64,000 bases of DNA. Origin: BHER01 sp051652245. Lineage in GTDB: Bacteria > Bacillota_I > Bacilli_A > Culicoidibacterales > Culicoidibacteraceae. A model generated the notes under the pieces. The model did no database searches and was not told the origin of the DNA. It saw only the letters and a list, made by a program, of their open reading frames with translations. Every line of letters starts with the position of its first letter. The first letter of the stretch is position 1. Of the stretch, positions 44,236-54,144 are shown piece after piece. A program made the position numbers and the translations under genes. The DNA lies in the NCBI GenBank assembly GCA_051652245.1, contig JBOFTV010000075.1, positions 43,336 to 107,335 of the forward strand, in the 5' to 3' direction.

Positions 44236-45678
44236 CTAATCCTTTTCCATATATTCTTTAACAAATTGATAATCACTAAATGTGATTTCATAATCGGCAT
44301 AACAAATTTTAGTTTCGCGACCTTTACCTAGTACTAACACAATATCCATGGGATGGGCCAGCTCTAGTGCACTTAAAATTGCCATTTGGCGATCTAAGAT
44401 AATCGAAAAATTTGTTTTTTGCGATGCGGTTGTAAGCATCTGGTTAATAATTTCTTGGGGTGATTCACTGTAGGGTTGATCAGTTGTAAAGATGGTATGA
44501 TCTGCCTTTACCAAACAAATTTCTCCCATTAAGGGGCGTTTTTCAATGTCACCATCGCCAACCGCTCCCGTAACAACAATAATTCGACCGGTTGTTAAAA
44601 GCCTCGCTGCTGCAATGACTTGTAAAATGGCATTAGGCGCATGAGCAAAATCAACAATAGCCGAAATCCCCCGAACATGATGATGAAAAAATTCCATCCG
44701 CCCCTCAACTGGTGTAAGCTTGCCAATAAGTGGTATAACTGTTGCAATATTAATCCCCATATCGAATAAAATGGCGATTGCTGCCAATAAATTGCTAATG
44801 TTAAAAGTTCCGATTAATTGTGTTTGGATACTGTAGCTTTGGTGTTTGTGATGGAGGATAAACTGCATTCCCACCATTGAATACGTGATACTATCAGCAT
44901 AAAAATCAGCAGTTTTTGCAAATCCATAGGTTAGAATCGTTGTCTTATGGCTGATTTCCTTGATAATTGTCTGACCCATGGCATCATCAGCATTAATTAT
45001 TGCTTTTCCCTCTGGTTTTAACAATGAAAATAGATGCTTTTTAGCAGTGGCATAGTCTTCAAGTGTATGGTGAAAATCAAGATGATCATGACTAAAATTT
45101 GTGAAAACAGCATAATCATACACCAAGTCCTCGACTCTTTTGGTTGCTAGGGCATGAGATGATACTTCCATTGCCAGGGTTTGGATTTTAGCTTGTCTCA
45201 TTTGCTGAAGAATTTGATGTAATTCTGGTGCTAATGGTGTTGTGCACTGAAGATTCACCTTCTGTTGTAGATACCTAATACCATTTGTACCAATATAGCC
45301 AACTTTTTGACCTAGAAGTAGTAATAACTGCTCAATTAATGTAGCTGTGGATGTTTTTCCATCAGTACCAGTTATGCCAATCATTGTCATTGGCAAATCA
45401 GCAGTTTCGTACAATAATTGGCTAATTTTTGACATCGCTAACAAGCTATCAGGAACAACCATTTGAAGCCCCTTGCAGCCAGTAACCAAGTGTTGTACAA
45501 TCGCTACTTTAGCACCATTAGCAAAAGCCTTTGCAACATAATTATGCCCGTCTACTTTACGACCCTCTAAGGCAACAAAAAGAGAACTTGTAGTCACTAA
45601 GGCTGAATTATATGTAATATGGTCAATGTAAAGTGGCATTGTAATTTCCTTAGAAAAAATTTCTTGTAAATTAAGCAT
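44236..45678 (-). CDS. murE: UDP-N-acetylmuramoyl-tripeptide synthetase MurE, non-DAP type by motif
   Basis: Adds the third amino acid of the peptidoglycan stem. 480 residues; P-loop GTDGKTST (about 104-111), central domain with SHDHLDFH, C-terminal ligase domain. The substrate-specificity motif, DNPR in DAP-adding enzymes, reads DQPY at 400-403, so meso-DAP is unlikely and L-Lys (or another diamino acid) is inferred. Start ATG after TAGGAGG. A divergent promoter region with the DUF3284-like gene lies upstream. Confidence 0.93.
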   Translation of the reverse strand: MLNLQEIFSKEITMPLYIDHITYNSALVTTSSLFVALEGRKVDGHNYVAKAFANGAKVAIVQHLVTGCKGLQMVVPDSLLAMSKISQLLYETADLPMTMIGITGTDGKTSTATLIEQLLLLLGQKVGYIGTNGIRYLQQKVNLQCTTPLAPELHQILQQMRQAKIQTLAMEVSSHALATKRVEDLVYDYAVFTNFSHDHLDFHHTLEDYATAKKHLFSLLKPEGKAIINADDAMGQTIIKEISHKTTILTYGFAKTADFYADSITYSMVGMQFILHHKHQSYSIQTQLIGTFNISNLLAAIAILFDMGINIATVIPLIGKLTPVEGRMEFFHHHVRGISAIVDFAHAPNAILQVIAAARLLTTGRIIVVTGAVGDGDIEKRPLMGEICLVKADHTIFTTDQPYSESPQEIINQMLTTASQKTNFSIILDRQMAILSALELAHPMDIVLVLGKGRETKICYADYEITFSDYQFVKEYMEKD

Positions 45679-45720
45679 TATGTGTAGACCTCCTAATGGT
45701 AAGTTATTGTATAGGGATAC

Positions 45721-45749
45721 TTGTTATTATTGTAGCTATAGACTATAAT
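45721..45749 (+). promoter_or_regulatory. Promoter of the DUF3284-like gene
   Basis: TTGTTA, 17-base spacer, perfect TATAAT, 34 bases before the start codon. Confidence 0.65.
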
Positions 45750-45783
45750 ATAGATAAATAGTATAAATGGAGGTATCAGATTC

Positions 45784-46224
45784 ATGGCTAAATTAGACAC
45801 AACACAAACATATAAATATCCAATTGATGATGTTTTTACAACAATTTCCGATTCAATTTTAAAACAAATGAAGGGTAAAGGACGTAAAAACAACATCAAT
45901 TTAACAAATCCGCAAGGTAAAATAAGTGACTATCAAATTAAGCAAGGAAATAAACAAATTCCGATTCACTTTGAAGTTATTGCTTATCAGAAACCGAATT
46001 TATTTAAGTATGAAATGACCGTTGATCGGACAAGAACGGTCATTTCATGGGAACTCGAGGAATTCGACACAGAGACAACAAATGTTGTTTATAGCGAAGC
46101 AACGCCCGAAAAGTCATTTATTTATTCAATATTTGCTTTTATTAATAAAAATAAATTTAGAAGAACAAGCGACGGCTATTTTTACAGCATCGACTCTGTC
46201 TTAGAAAAAAATAAAAAACAATAA
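45784..46224 (+). CDS. Small hypothetical protein, DUF3284-like
   Basis: 146 residues, soluble and basic at both ends, no signal peptide or cysteine. The pattern (N-terminal YKYPIDDVFTTISDSIL, middle FEVIAYQKPNLFKYEM, then VISWELEE) resembles the DUF3284 family, which has a SRPBCC/START-like look, but function is unknown. SD TGGAGGTATC. It stands alone between its promoter and a terminator. Confidence 0.6.
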   Translation: MAKLDTTQTYKYPIDDVFTTISDSILKQMKGKGRKNNINLTNPQGKISDYQIKQGNKQIPIHFEVIAYQKPNLFKYEMTVDRTRTVISWELEEFDTETTNVVYSEATPEKSFIYSIFAFINKNKFRRTSDGYFYSIDSVLEKNKKQ

Positions 46225-46230
46225 CTCAAA

Positions 46231-46267
46231 GAGCTGATTTATCTTAAGGTAAATCAGCTCTTTTTTT
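46231..46267 (+). terminator. Terminator between DUF3284-like gene and mtaB
   Basis: Perfect 11-bp stem GAGCTGATTTA/TAAATCAGCTC with seven T; located between convergent genes. Confidence 0.85.
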
Positions 46268-47570
46268 AAATTGCTGTTCCCGTACTTATTGGATAGCCTG
46301 AAGATTCAATTTTGATGGGATAAATATTTCCAATCAAAGAACTATCTCCTTTAAAACGGACACGTAGATAGTTAGTTGTATGACCAATTACATAGTCACT
46401 ATTTTCTTTATCCACTTCTTCAACTAGTACACCTAAGGTCTGACCTTCAAATTGTGCGGCATAGTTTTTAGCCATTTGATCAGAAAGAGCAATCATTTGA
46501 GAAACACGTGCTGATTTAATGATGTCGGGTACTTGCTGCTCCATTTTAGCAGCAACAGTCCCATTTCTAATTGAATAGGGAAAAACATGTAGTTCACTGA
46601 AACCAATTTTTTTAATGAAATTATACGTTGTTTCAAATTCATTATCATCTTCTCCGGGGAAACCCACAATTAAATCTGTTGTAATCGCTAGTTGTGGAAA
46701 TATTTCGCGAAGTTTAATCATTGTTTGCTCAAAATGGTTGGTCTGATATTTCCGCCGCATCCTTGTTAATGTTTCATCGCAACCAGCTTGTATTGGAACA
46801 TGAAGATGGTCAACAATGATTTTTGTACTACGCAATACGGCTAAAACATCATCGTCAATTTGACTTGCTTCAATTGATGAAATTCGTAATCGCTGGAGTC
46901 CAGGTACTTCTGTACTTAAAGCATAAAGTAGTTTTGCAAAAGAATAATCGATTAAATCCTCACCATATCCCGCGGTGTGAATGCCGGTTAAAACAATTTC
47001 TTTATAACCATTTTCAACAAGTTTTCTTGATTGTTGGAGGACATCTTCCACTGGTCTTGAACGAATTTTTCCGCGAGCGTAAGGAATAATACAGAACGTA
47101 CAATAATTATTACACCCCTCTTGTATTTTTAAGAATGCCCTTGTGTTTTCGGCAAAATTTTCAACACCTATGGCTTCAAATTTCTTTTGACGCATAATAT
47201 TAGTTACAGCCATAATTGGCTGACGCTCAGCTTCATACTGATGAATATAATCCATCAAGTTTTCACGTCCCTGTGTCCCAACAATAATATCGACACCTTC
47301 AATATCCTGAATTTCTTTAGGCGATAATTGAGCATAACACCCCATTACAACAATAATAGCATCGGGATTTTGGCGGATTGCGCGACGGATGATCTGTCTG
47401 CTCTTTTTGTCGCCTGTATTTGTGACTGTACAAGTGTTGATGACGTAGACTGAGGCGTTGTCATTAAATTCGACACGTTTGTAGCCGTCTTTTTCAAATA
47501 AATTAGAAATAGCTTCTGTTTCATAGGTATTTACTTTACAACCTAGTGTATAAAATGCAACTGTTGACAT
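46266..47570 (-). CDS. mtaB: tRNA N6-threonylcarbamoyladenosine (t6A37) methylthiotransferase
   Basis: Radical-SAM enzyme converting t6A37 to ms2t6A37. 434 residues: MTTase N-domain with three cluster cysteines (LGCKVN, NTCTVTN, MGCYAQ), radical-SAM CNNYCTFC, and a C-terminal TRAM domain. The order rsmE-mtaB matches yqeU-yqeV of Bacillus; here they are six bases apart. Confidence 0.95.
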   Translation of the reverse strand: MSTVAFYTLGCKVNTYETEAISNLFEKDGYKRVEFNDNASVYVINTCTVTNTGDKKSRQIIRRAIRQNPDAIIVVMGCYAQLSPKEIQDIEGVDIIVGTQGRENLMDYIHQYEAERQPIMAVTNIMRQKKFEAIGVENFAENTRAFLKIQEGCNNYCTFCIIPYARGKIRSRPVEDVLQQSRKLVENGYKEIVLTGIHTAGYGEDLIDYSFAKLLYALSTEVPGLQRLRISSIEASQIDDDVLAVLRSTKIIVDHLHVPIQAGCDETLTRMRRKYQTNHFEQTMIKLREIFPQLAITTDLIVGFPGEDDNEFETTYNFIKKIGFSELHVFPYSIRNGTVAAKMEQQVPDIIKSARVSQMIALSDQMAKNYAAQFEGQTLGVLVEEVDKENSDYVIGHTTNYLRVRFKGDSSLIGNIYPIKIESSGYPISTGTAI

Positions 47571-47576
47571 ATTTTT

Positions 47577-48320
47577 CTATCCTTTCAGAATTAAGTTTTC
47601 AAATGCAGAACCAATCACACTCATACTAAAAATTGCCGCGGTTTCCGCACGTAAAATTCTAGCACCAAGCGTAATAAATGAAACATTTGGGCATGATTTC
47701 ATTAAATCAATTTCCGTTTGGGCAATGCCCCCTTCGGGACCAATAATGATAAGAATCGATTGTTCTTGACCAGAATAGTGAATTTTTGCTTCTTCTACTG
47801 CCAGCTGTTCATAAGCAACATAGACTTTATCATATTGGCTAAAGAGGTTACACAATTCAGTTGTTGTTTTAGGTCCACAAAGGTTAGGGATGACTAGTCT
47901 TTGTGATTGTTCTGCAGCTTCTTTTAAAATAGCTTCCCATCTTTTTGTTTTCTTATCTTGTTTCTGCGCATCGATTTTGACAATGCTATACTTAGCTTGC
48001 CAAGGGATAAATTGATACATGCCTAATTCAGTTAGTTTTTGTAAGGCGTATTCCAGTTTGTCTTGTTTTAATAGGCCAAGAGCAATACTTATTTGTACAG
48101 GTAATTCTCGTGCTTTGGTTAATTGCTCAACTATTTTGAGCAAAATATGTTCTTGTGTAATTTCAGTTATTTCAGCCAAATATGCTGTTTTTTCGACAAC
48201 GATCTTGACTGTTTGTTGTGGTTTCATCCGCATAACATTTTTAATATGATGAACATCCGGACCAATTATCGTGGCGGTATCATCGTTAAAACAATGCGCA
48301 TCAATGAAATACTGTTGCAT
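47577..48320 (-). CDS. rsmE: 16S rRNA (uracil1498-N3)-methyltransferase
   Basis: SPOUT-fold methyltransferase for m3U1498, 247 residues. N-terminal PUA-like domain, and the knot motifs IIIGPEGGIAQTEID and TLGARILRAETAAI. Coupled closely to mtaB. Confidence 0.95.
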   Translation of the reverse strand: MQQYFIDAHCFNDDTATIIGPDVHHIKNVMRMKPQQTVKIVVEKTAYLAEITEITQEHILLKIVEQLTKARELPVQISIALGLLKQDKLEYALQKLTELGMYQFIPWQAKYSIVKIDAQKQDKKTKRWEAILKEAAEQSQRLVIPNLCGPKTTTELCNLFSQYDKVYVAYEQLAVEEAKIHYSGQEQSILIIIGPEGGIAQTEIDLMKSCPNVSFITLGARILRAETAAIFSMSVIGSAFENLILKG

Positions 48321-48399
48321 AAGTTAATTCCACCTTTTTGTTGTTGTTTTGTGCTAAAAAGAACCGTATATATTTATACAGCACTTTTAACATGTTTAC

Positions 48400-50475
48400 T
48401 TATTTACTATCTTCTTCAAAGATAACGATGGCATTTGCCCGTCCACGATCATCAACTTCAGTAACTTTTACGTTGATGATGTCACCTAGTTTAACAACGT
48501 CTTCTACTTTTTCAACGCGTTCTTTGGCAATTTTAGATATGTGGACAAGGGCATCTTTTCCGGGGAATAATTCAATAAATGCGCCAAATTTTTCAATCCG
48601 AACAACTTTAGCAGCATAAGTCTGACCGACTTCAACTTCTCTAACGATAGCTTCAATCAGCATTCTTGCTTTATTATTCATATCCTTGTCATTACCATAA
48701 ATACAAACCGTTCCATCTTGTTCAATATCAATTTTAACATTTGTTTGTTCAATAATAGCATTTATTTGTTTTCCACCAGGACCAATAACATCGCGAATTT
48801 TATCGGGTTTAATCATTAGTGTAAGTACTTTAGGCGCAAATTTACTTACTTCAACGCGTGGTTTATCAATAGCAGTAAGCATCACATCCAAAACTTGCAT
48901 CCGCGCAATTTTTGCTTGAGCCAATGCTTCTTTAAGGATTGCTTCATTAATACCATCTATTTTAATATCCATTTGTAAGGCTGTAATTCCTGCACTAGTT
49001 CCCGCAACTTTAAAATCCATATCACCGATATGGTCTTCTAGTCCTTGAATATCAGTTAAAACCGAATAATTGTGGTCTTTCATAATTAACCCCATTGCAA
49101 TTCCGGCAACAGGTGCTTTCAAAGGGACTCCAGCACTCATTAATGCCATTGTTCCAGCACAGATACTTGCCTGTGAAGTAGAACCATTTGATTCCACAAT
49201 TTCTGAGACAATTCTTACTGTATATGGGAATTCAGTTTCGCTGGGCATAACGTATCTTAGCGCACGTTCCCCTAAGGCACCATGGCCAATCTCGCGACGA
49301 CCAGCACCACCAATTCTCCCCGTTTCTCCAACAGAGTATGGGGGGAAATTATAGTGAAGCATAAAGCGTTTTGTTTCTTCAACATCAAGCCCATCTAAGC
49401 GTTGATTTTCATTAAGTGCACCTAGAGTACAGACGCTTAATGCTTGTGTTTCACCTCGCGTAAAAACAGCCGATCCATGTGTACGAGGCAGAAAATCAAT
49501 TTCTGCTGCTAAGCTTCGAATTTCGGTAATACTTCGACCATCAGGACGAATTTTCTCATCTGTTATTAATCTCCGGACCTCTTCTTTGAGGATATTATGA
49601 ATGATTTCTTTGGTTTGTTTTATTATTTTTTCATCTTCAAGTTCTAACAGAGCTTCATGGAGAACAATATCCAACGCTGCGTAGTGATCAGCTTTTGCGT
49701 GGATTTTAGCAATTGTCAATATCTGTTCTGTATATTTTAGGCGTAGTCCTGCATCTAGGTCTGCATCAACGCGATAGAGTGTCACTTCCATTTTAGGGAG
49801 ACCAATTTCAGCTACTATTGTTTCTTGGAATAGAACCATTTCTTTTATCGCAGCATGTCCAAACATAATTGCTGCTAGCATAACATCTTCATCAACTTCG
49901 GCAGCACCTGCTTCAACCATATTAATAGCATGTTTGGTCCCTGCAACACTTAAATCAACGTCACTTTGTTCTAATTGGCTAATTGTTGGGTTAATAATAA
50001 ACTTGCCATCCACACGTCCAACTTTAACACCGGCAATTGGCCCCTCAAAAGGAATATTAGAAATTGATAAGGCCAGTGATGCCCCAACCATAGCGGCAAT
50101 TTCGGGTGTATTATCTGTATCTACACTTAAAACAGTCGTTACAACTTGGACATCATTTCGAAACCCTTCAGCAAATAATGGTCTTAAAGGACGGTCAATT
50201 AACCTTGATGCAAGCGTTGCAAACTCAGTTGGTCGTCCTTCACGTTTAATAAAGCCACCTGGTATTTTACCAGCTGCATAGAGTCGTTCTTCATAATTAA
50301 CCGTCAAGGGAAAAAAGTCTAGATTCTTAGCTGCTTTTGAGGCAACAGCAGTACATAAAATTACTGTATCACCATATCTTACAACAACAGCACCATTTGC
50401 CTGCTTGGCAATTTGACCCGTTTCAAACAAAATTTCTCGACCACCAAATTGTGTCGCATACACTTTTTTACTCAT
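48400..50475 (-). CDS. pnp: Polynucleotide phosphorylase
   Basis: 3'-5' exoribonuclease of the RNA degradosome, 691 residues: two RNase PH domains (about 10-210 and 310-545), linker helix domain, KH (about 555-615, VIGPGGKQI) and S1 (about 620-690). Catalytic-type [19 protein letters not shown] is present. Only 79 bases separate it from rsmE, so partial co-transcription is possible. Confidence 0.97.
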   Translation of the reverse strand: MSKKVYATQFGGREILFETGQIAKQANGAVVVRYGDTVILCTAVASKAAKNLDFFPLTVNYEERLYAAGKIPGGFIKREGRPTEFATLASRLIDRPLRPLFAEGFRNDVQVVTTVLSVDTDNTPEIAAMVGASLALSISNIPFEGPIAGVKVGRVDGKFIINPTISQLEQSDVDLSVAGTKHAINMVEAGAAEVDEDVMLAAIMFGHAAIKEMVLFQETIVAEIGLPKMEVTLYRVDADLDAGLRLKYTEQILTIAKIHAKADHYAALDIVLHEALLELEDEKIIKQTKEIIHNILKEEVRRLITDEKIRPDGRSITEIRSLAAEIDFLPRTHGSAVFTRGETQALSVCTLGALNENQRLDGLDVEETKRFMLHYNFPPYSVGETGRIGGAGRREIGHGALGERALRYVMPSETEFPYTVRIVSEIVESNGSTSQASICAGTMALMSAGVPLKAPVAGIAMGLIMKDHNYSVLTDIQGLEDHIGDMDFKVAGTSAGITALQMDIKIDGINEAILKEALAQAKIARMQVLDVMLTAIDKPRVEVSKFAPKVLTLMIKPDKIRDVIGPGGKQINAIIEQTNVKIDIEQDGTVCIYGNDKDMNNKARMLIEAIVREVEVGQTYAAKVVRIEKFGAFIELFPGKDALVHISKIAKERVEKVEDVVKLGDIINVKVTEVDDRGRANAIVIFEEDSK

Positions 50476-50498
50476 AAATATATAATTCTCCTTTTAAT

Positions 50499-50522
50499 TT
50501 GTAAATGTTAATCCATTTACAA
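50499..50522 (-). promoter_or_regulatory. Hairpin in the pnp 5' leader
   Basis: Perfect 9-bp stem TTGTAAATG/CATTTACAA, loop of six, a few bases before the SD AAAAGGAG of pnp and just after a TATAAT-type -10 box (minus strand). In other bacteria pnp leaders hold hairpins used in autocontrol; here only the structure is seen. Confidence 0.55.
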
Positions 50523-50543
50523 TATATCCTATCTTGTATTATA

Positions 50544-51134
50544 TCATATTTGCTCCCTTTCGTCTTTAGGCAAAAAACGAAAAGAGCAAGAAATTAAATG
50601 GTCATTAATAACACCAATTGCTTGTAAAAATGAATATGTTGTTATTGGTCCAATGAATTTAAAGCCTCTTTTTTTGAGGTCTTTGCTTATGATAATTGAT
50701 AATTCACTCGATGCCGGGACATCATTTTGCTCTACGTGATAATTAATAATTTGCTGATGATCAACAAACTGCCAAATATACTCGTAGAAAGTACCAAACG
50801 CAGATGCTACCGTCAAAAAGGCTTCAGCATTGGTAAAAATGGCCGCTATTTTTAATTTATTCTTAATAATGCCTAAATCAGAAACCAGTAAAAGTTGCCG
50901 TTCTCCCGCTGTCATAGCCAGTATTTTTTCAATTGAAAAAGAGTGAAACACTTGTTGATAGCTGCTACGCTTTTTAAGAATCATGTGCCAGTTTAGTCCC
51001 GCTTGCATCCCTTCTAAGCAGAGCATCTCAAAAAGGAGACGTTCGTCTGTTGTAATTTTCCCCCACTCGTTATCGTGGTACTCTTGGTCTAAATGATGGT
51101 GTGTTGCCCAAGGACAACGTGAAATATTGGCCAC
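50544..51134 (-). CDS. tag: DNA-3-methyladenine glycosylase I
   Basis: Removes 3-methyladenine from alkylated DNA. 196 residues. The zinc ligands typical of Tag are present: Cys in SRCPWA, His in LDQEYHD, and His/Cys in NDHLISCSF. The catalytic-type EMLCLEGMQAGLNWHMIL helix is intact. Start is GTG 51134 with SD AAGGAGG seven bases upstream. Confidence 0.95.
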   Translation of the reverse strand: MANISRCPWATHHHLDQEYHDNEWGKITTDERLLFEMLCLEGMQAGLNWHMILKKRSSYQQVFHSFSIEKILAMTAGERQLLLVSDLGIIKNKLKIAAIFTNAEAFLTVASAFGTFYEYIWQFVDHQQIINYHVEQNDVPASSELSIIISKDLKKRGFKFIGPITTYSFLQAIGVINDHLISCSFRFLPKDEREQI

Positions 51135-51274
51135 TTGATTTCCTCCTTCTTTGCTAAAATATTGTCTTTAAGTATAGCATATTTTCGTAAAAATCGTTTA
51201 ATTATTAGCTTGTTGTGGCTGATTTTGATATAATGGAGATTAAATCTGAATAAAATTAAGGAGATGTTACATAA

Positions 51275-52381
51275 ATGAGTTGTCATCGAATAGATACACG
51301 CCCCGTTTTTGTCCGTGAGTTACAAATTGGTGGAAATAATGAAGTCATTATCCAAAGTATGTGTACTACAAGAACAAGAGATATCGAAGCTACAGTAAAA
51401 CAAATAAAGGAATTAGAAGCTGCAGGTTGTCAGTTGGTTCGCTGCACGATTCCAACCCTTGCTGATGCACGGGCCATTACCGAGATTAAAAAGCAAATTA
51501 CGATTCCAATTGTTGCTGATATTCATTTTAGCTATAAAATGGCATTGGCTGCGATGGAAGCAGGCGTTGATAAGATTAGAATTAATCCAGGTAATATTGG
51601 ATCCGATGATAAGGTTGAAGCAGTTGTTAAAATGGCTAAGGCCAAAAAAATCCCCATTAGGATTGGCATAAATGCTGGTTCTTTGGAGGACCATATTTTG
51701 GGAAAGTATGGCTATCCTACTGCTCAAGGTATGCTTGAGTCGGCTCAGCATCATGTCGCTATTTTAGAGCGACTAGAGTTCTACGATATTATTATTTCAA
51801 TGAAGGCATCAGATGTTAATTTAGCAATTGAGGCCTACGAGCTTGCAGCTGCAAATTTTAACTATCCGTTACACTTAGGCATTACAGAAGCTGGAACGCT
51901 ATTTAGTGGTACAATTAAAAGTGCAGCAGGACTGGGTGTCTTATTACATCAAGGAATCGGTGGAACGATGCGTGTTTCCCTGACTGCTGATCCTGTGGAA
52001 GAAATTAAGGTTTGTAAGGAATTACTCAAGGATTTTGGTTTAGCAAGTAATGTTGCAACATTGATTTCGTGTCCAACATGTGGTCGAATTGAAATTGATT
52101 TGTTTGCCATTGCAGCAGAAATTGAGAAATATCTTGAACAATTCCCTGTTAATATAAAAGTTGCCGTCTTAGGCTGTGCCGTAAATGGCCCGGGTGAAGC
52201 GCGGGAAGCGGATATTGGCATTGCTGGTGCACGGCGAGAAGGAATTTTGTTTATGAAGGGGAAAATTGTTCGTAAGGTTCCAGAAGCCCAACTTGTGGAT
52301 GAGCTGAAAAAAGAAATTAGAATTCTTGCGGAACAAAAGCTTGCAGAGAGATCATTAGAAAAGGCAAATAAATTAGATTAA
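51275..52381 (+). CDS. ispG: 4-hydroxy-3-methylbut-2-enyl diphosphate synthase
   Basis: Fe-S enzyme of the MEP isoprenoid pathway, 368 residues. TIM-barrel domain, then the C-terminal cluster domain with [10 protein letters not shown] and [10 protein letters not shown] supplying three Cys and the Glu ligand. Presence shows a DXP/MEP route rather than (or beside) mevalonate. SD AAGGAG; a TGATATAAT element lies about 40 bases upstream. Confidence 0.96.
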   Translation: MSCHRIDTRPVFVRELQIGGNNEVIIQSMCTTRTRDIEATVKQIKELEAAGCQLVRCTIPTLADARAITEIKKQITIPIVADIHFSYKMALAAMEAGVDKIRINPGNIGSDDKVEAVVKMAKAKKIPIRIGINAGSLEDHILGKYGYPTAQGMLESAQHHVAILERLEFYDIIISMKASDVNLAIEAYELAAANFNYPLHLGITEAGTLFSGTIKSAAGLGVLLHQGIGGTMRVSLTADPVEEIKVCKELLKDFGLASNVATLISCPTCGRIEIDLFAIAAEIEKYLEQFPVNIKVAVLGCAVNGPGEAREADIGIAGARREGILFMKGKIVRKVPEAQLVDELKKEIRILAEQKLAERSLEKANKLD

Positions 52382-52385
52382 AATT

Positions 52386-52424
52386 AAAAGCATTACCTTT
52401 TTTTGCAAAGGTAATGCTTTTTTT
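52386..52424 (+). terminator. Terminator between ispG and the MBL gene
   Basis: Stem AAAGCATTACCTTT/AAAGGTAATGCTTT with T runs usable on both strands. Confidence 0.85.
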
Positions 52425-52432
52425 AGGAGCAA

Positions 52433-53407
52433 TTATTTAGCTACCTGCCACCATCTATCTGTTGGGAAATTCTCTGCTTCTAGATCAATGAGTTCACCAA
52501 TTTTGGGTGTGGTGATTAAGAAATCATCATTTTTTTGTGCTTGTAGTTGTAATACTTTTTCAACAGATTCATACCATGGGTGGAAGGCTAGCGTGAAGCT
52601 CCCCCAGTGGATTGGAAGCATAACTTTAGTTTGTAAGTCCTTTGCTGCCTGGTAACTTTGTTGAGGGAACATATGTAAACTTGGCCAGCGTTTATCATAT
52701 TGTCCACATTCAATTAAGGCAATGTCAAAAGGGCCAAATTTGGTTGCTGTTTGTTTGAAGTGGTCACCATAGCCACTATCACCGGAGCAGTAGATATTTA
52801 ATTTTTCCGTCTTGATAATCCAGGCACACCAGAGGCTTGTGTTGCGATCAAATAGGCCTCTCCGTGAATTATGTTGTGTTTCCTGTGCTGTAAAGTAAAT
52901 ATTTTTAAGATTTAGGGTTTGATTCCAAGCTAATTCGGATATTTTATTGGCAGCTACGCCCCACTTAATTAACTGGTCTCTAACACCAATGGGGGTAATA
53001 AATGCATCTGTTTTATGGTGTAACTGTAATATTGTCTTTTTGTCCATGTGGTCATAGTGATTATGCGTAAGTAAAATGATATCAATATGAGTTAACATGG
53101 CCGAGTCGAGTGGAATTTCTTTTTGAAAGCGGCAAATGACAAATGATAATGGTGAGGCCGAATGACTAAAAACCGGGTCAATTAAAATTGTTTTCCCTTC
53201 AATTCTTACTAATACTGATGAGTGTCCAAGCCAAGCAATTTGATTATCTGCAGAATTATCATCATGGAGAATAATTTTTTCAATTGGTAATTTTTTTCGT
53301 GGTTTTCTTTTCCTAACAATCAAGGTGTCACGTGAGGCACTAATTGTTCTTTTAATCATATTAACTTCTTTATCTTTAGTTGTATTTGTATATAATTGTT
53401 TTTTCAT
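52433..53407 (-). CDS. Metallo-beta-lactamase fold hydrolase (RomA/NAPE-PLD-like)
   Basis: 324 residues. Zinc motif THNHYDHMD, GHSSVLVRIEGKTILIDPVF start of the fold, CSGDSGYGDHF and the final LPIHWGSF histidine. Members include NAPE-PLD-like and UlaG-like enzymes; substrate cannot be told. Start ATG 53407 follows AGAGGG by eight bases; that SD lies in the palindrome GAGGGCACCCTC (53408-53419), which may hide it. Not part of the pyr operon, being beyond its terminator. Confidence 0.85.
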   Translation of the reverse strand: MKKQLYTNTTKDKEVNMIKRTISASRDTLIVRKRKPRKKLPIEKIILHDDNSADNQIAWLGHSSVLVRIEGKTILIDPVFSHSASPLSFVICRFQKEIPLDSAMLTHIDIILLTHNHYDHMDKKTILQLHHKTDAFITPIGVRDQLIKWGVAANKISELAWNQTLNLKNIYFTAQETQHNSRRGLFDRNTSLWCAWIIKTEKLNIYCSGDSGYGDHFKQTATKFGPFDIALIECGQYDKRWPSLHMFPQQSYQAAKDLQTKVMLPIHWGSFTLAFHPWYESVEKVLQLQAQKNDDFLITTPKIGELIDLEAENFPTDRWWQVAK

Positions 53408-53471
53408 GAGGGCACCCTCTTCTCTTTGAATATTTTTATTATACCATGATTAATACATATTTTTCAAAAAG

Positions 53472-53513
53472 AATGCATTAAAAAAGGAGGTACCCCCCTT
53501 TTTTTAATGCATT
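53472..53513 (-). terminator. Terminator of the pyr operon
   Basis: Long near-perfect stem AATGCATTAAAAAAGG/CCTTTTTTTAATGCATT around GGTACC; immediately after the pyrE stop. Confidence 0.85.
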
Positions 53514-54144
53514 AAATATTATCCCAAATTGAATTTTCACGCGGGTTTTCTCGCCATTTGTCAATAAAATCACGATGATCTTGACTTAAATTTAAGACCT
53601 GATATAAGTTAGCAAAACCAGCAATGGATTGCGTTTCAATTGCTGCCTTTTTAAAGTTTTCTGTTGCCTGAGCTAATTCATAACTAAAAATTGACACTAC
53701 ACCTAACACAATAAAACCAGCTTCAAGCGCATAATTTACACATGACAAAACACTGCCTCCTGTTGAAATTAAGTCTTCAACTATTACAATTTTTTGCCCT
53801 TTTTGATAGTCGCCTTCAATTACTGAACCTGTTCCATGTGCTTTTGGTTTTGAGCGAAAATAAACCATAGGCAGTTTTAATATATCAGCAACAGATGTTG
53901 CATGAGGAATTCCTGCAGTTGCTGTTCCACCAATAATATCAACTGTTGGATAATGCTCTGTAATTAAATCAACAAGCCCTTTAGCAATGTCATGACGCAA
54001 TTGATAGTGGCCAATTGATTTACGATTATCACAATAAATAGGTGATTTAATACCAGAAGCCCAAATAAATGGCGTTTGGATATTAATTGAAATTGCTTTG
54101 ATGTCGACTAAGCCTTTAATTACTTTATCTGAAATATTAGACAT
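53512..54144 (-). CDS. pyrE: Orotate phosphoribosyltransferase
   Basis: Forms OMP from orotate and PRPP. 210 residues from ATG 54144 (SD GAGGAGG); PRPP motif IVIVEDLISTGGSVL. The start overlaps pyrF by eight bases. Last gene of the operon, the same final pyrF-pyrE order as Bacillus. Confidence 0.96.
   Translation of the reverse strand: MSNISDKVIKGLVDIKAISINIQTPFIWASGIKSPIYCDNRKSIGHYQLRHDIAKGLVDLITEHYPTVDIIGGTATAGIPHATSVADILKLPMVYFRSKPKAHGTGSVIEGDYQKGQKIVIVEDLISTGGSVLSCVNYALEAGFIVLGVVSIFSYELAQATENFKKAAIETQSIAGFANLYQVLNLSQDHRDFIDKWRENPRENSIWDNI

Noticed and set aside
43068..44300. Longer NagA starting within murE
   Set aside because: SD AGGTGG precedes ATG 44225, which gives the normal N-terminus; the extension is coded by the murE end.
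49070..50281. Open frames on + opposite pnp
   Set aside because: Antisense to a highly conserved gene; no start signals.
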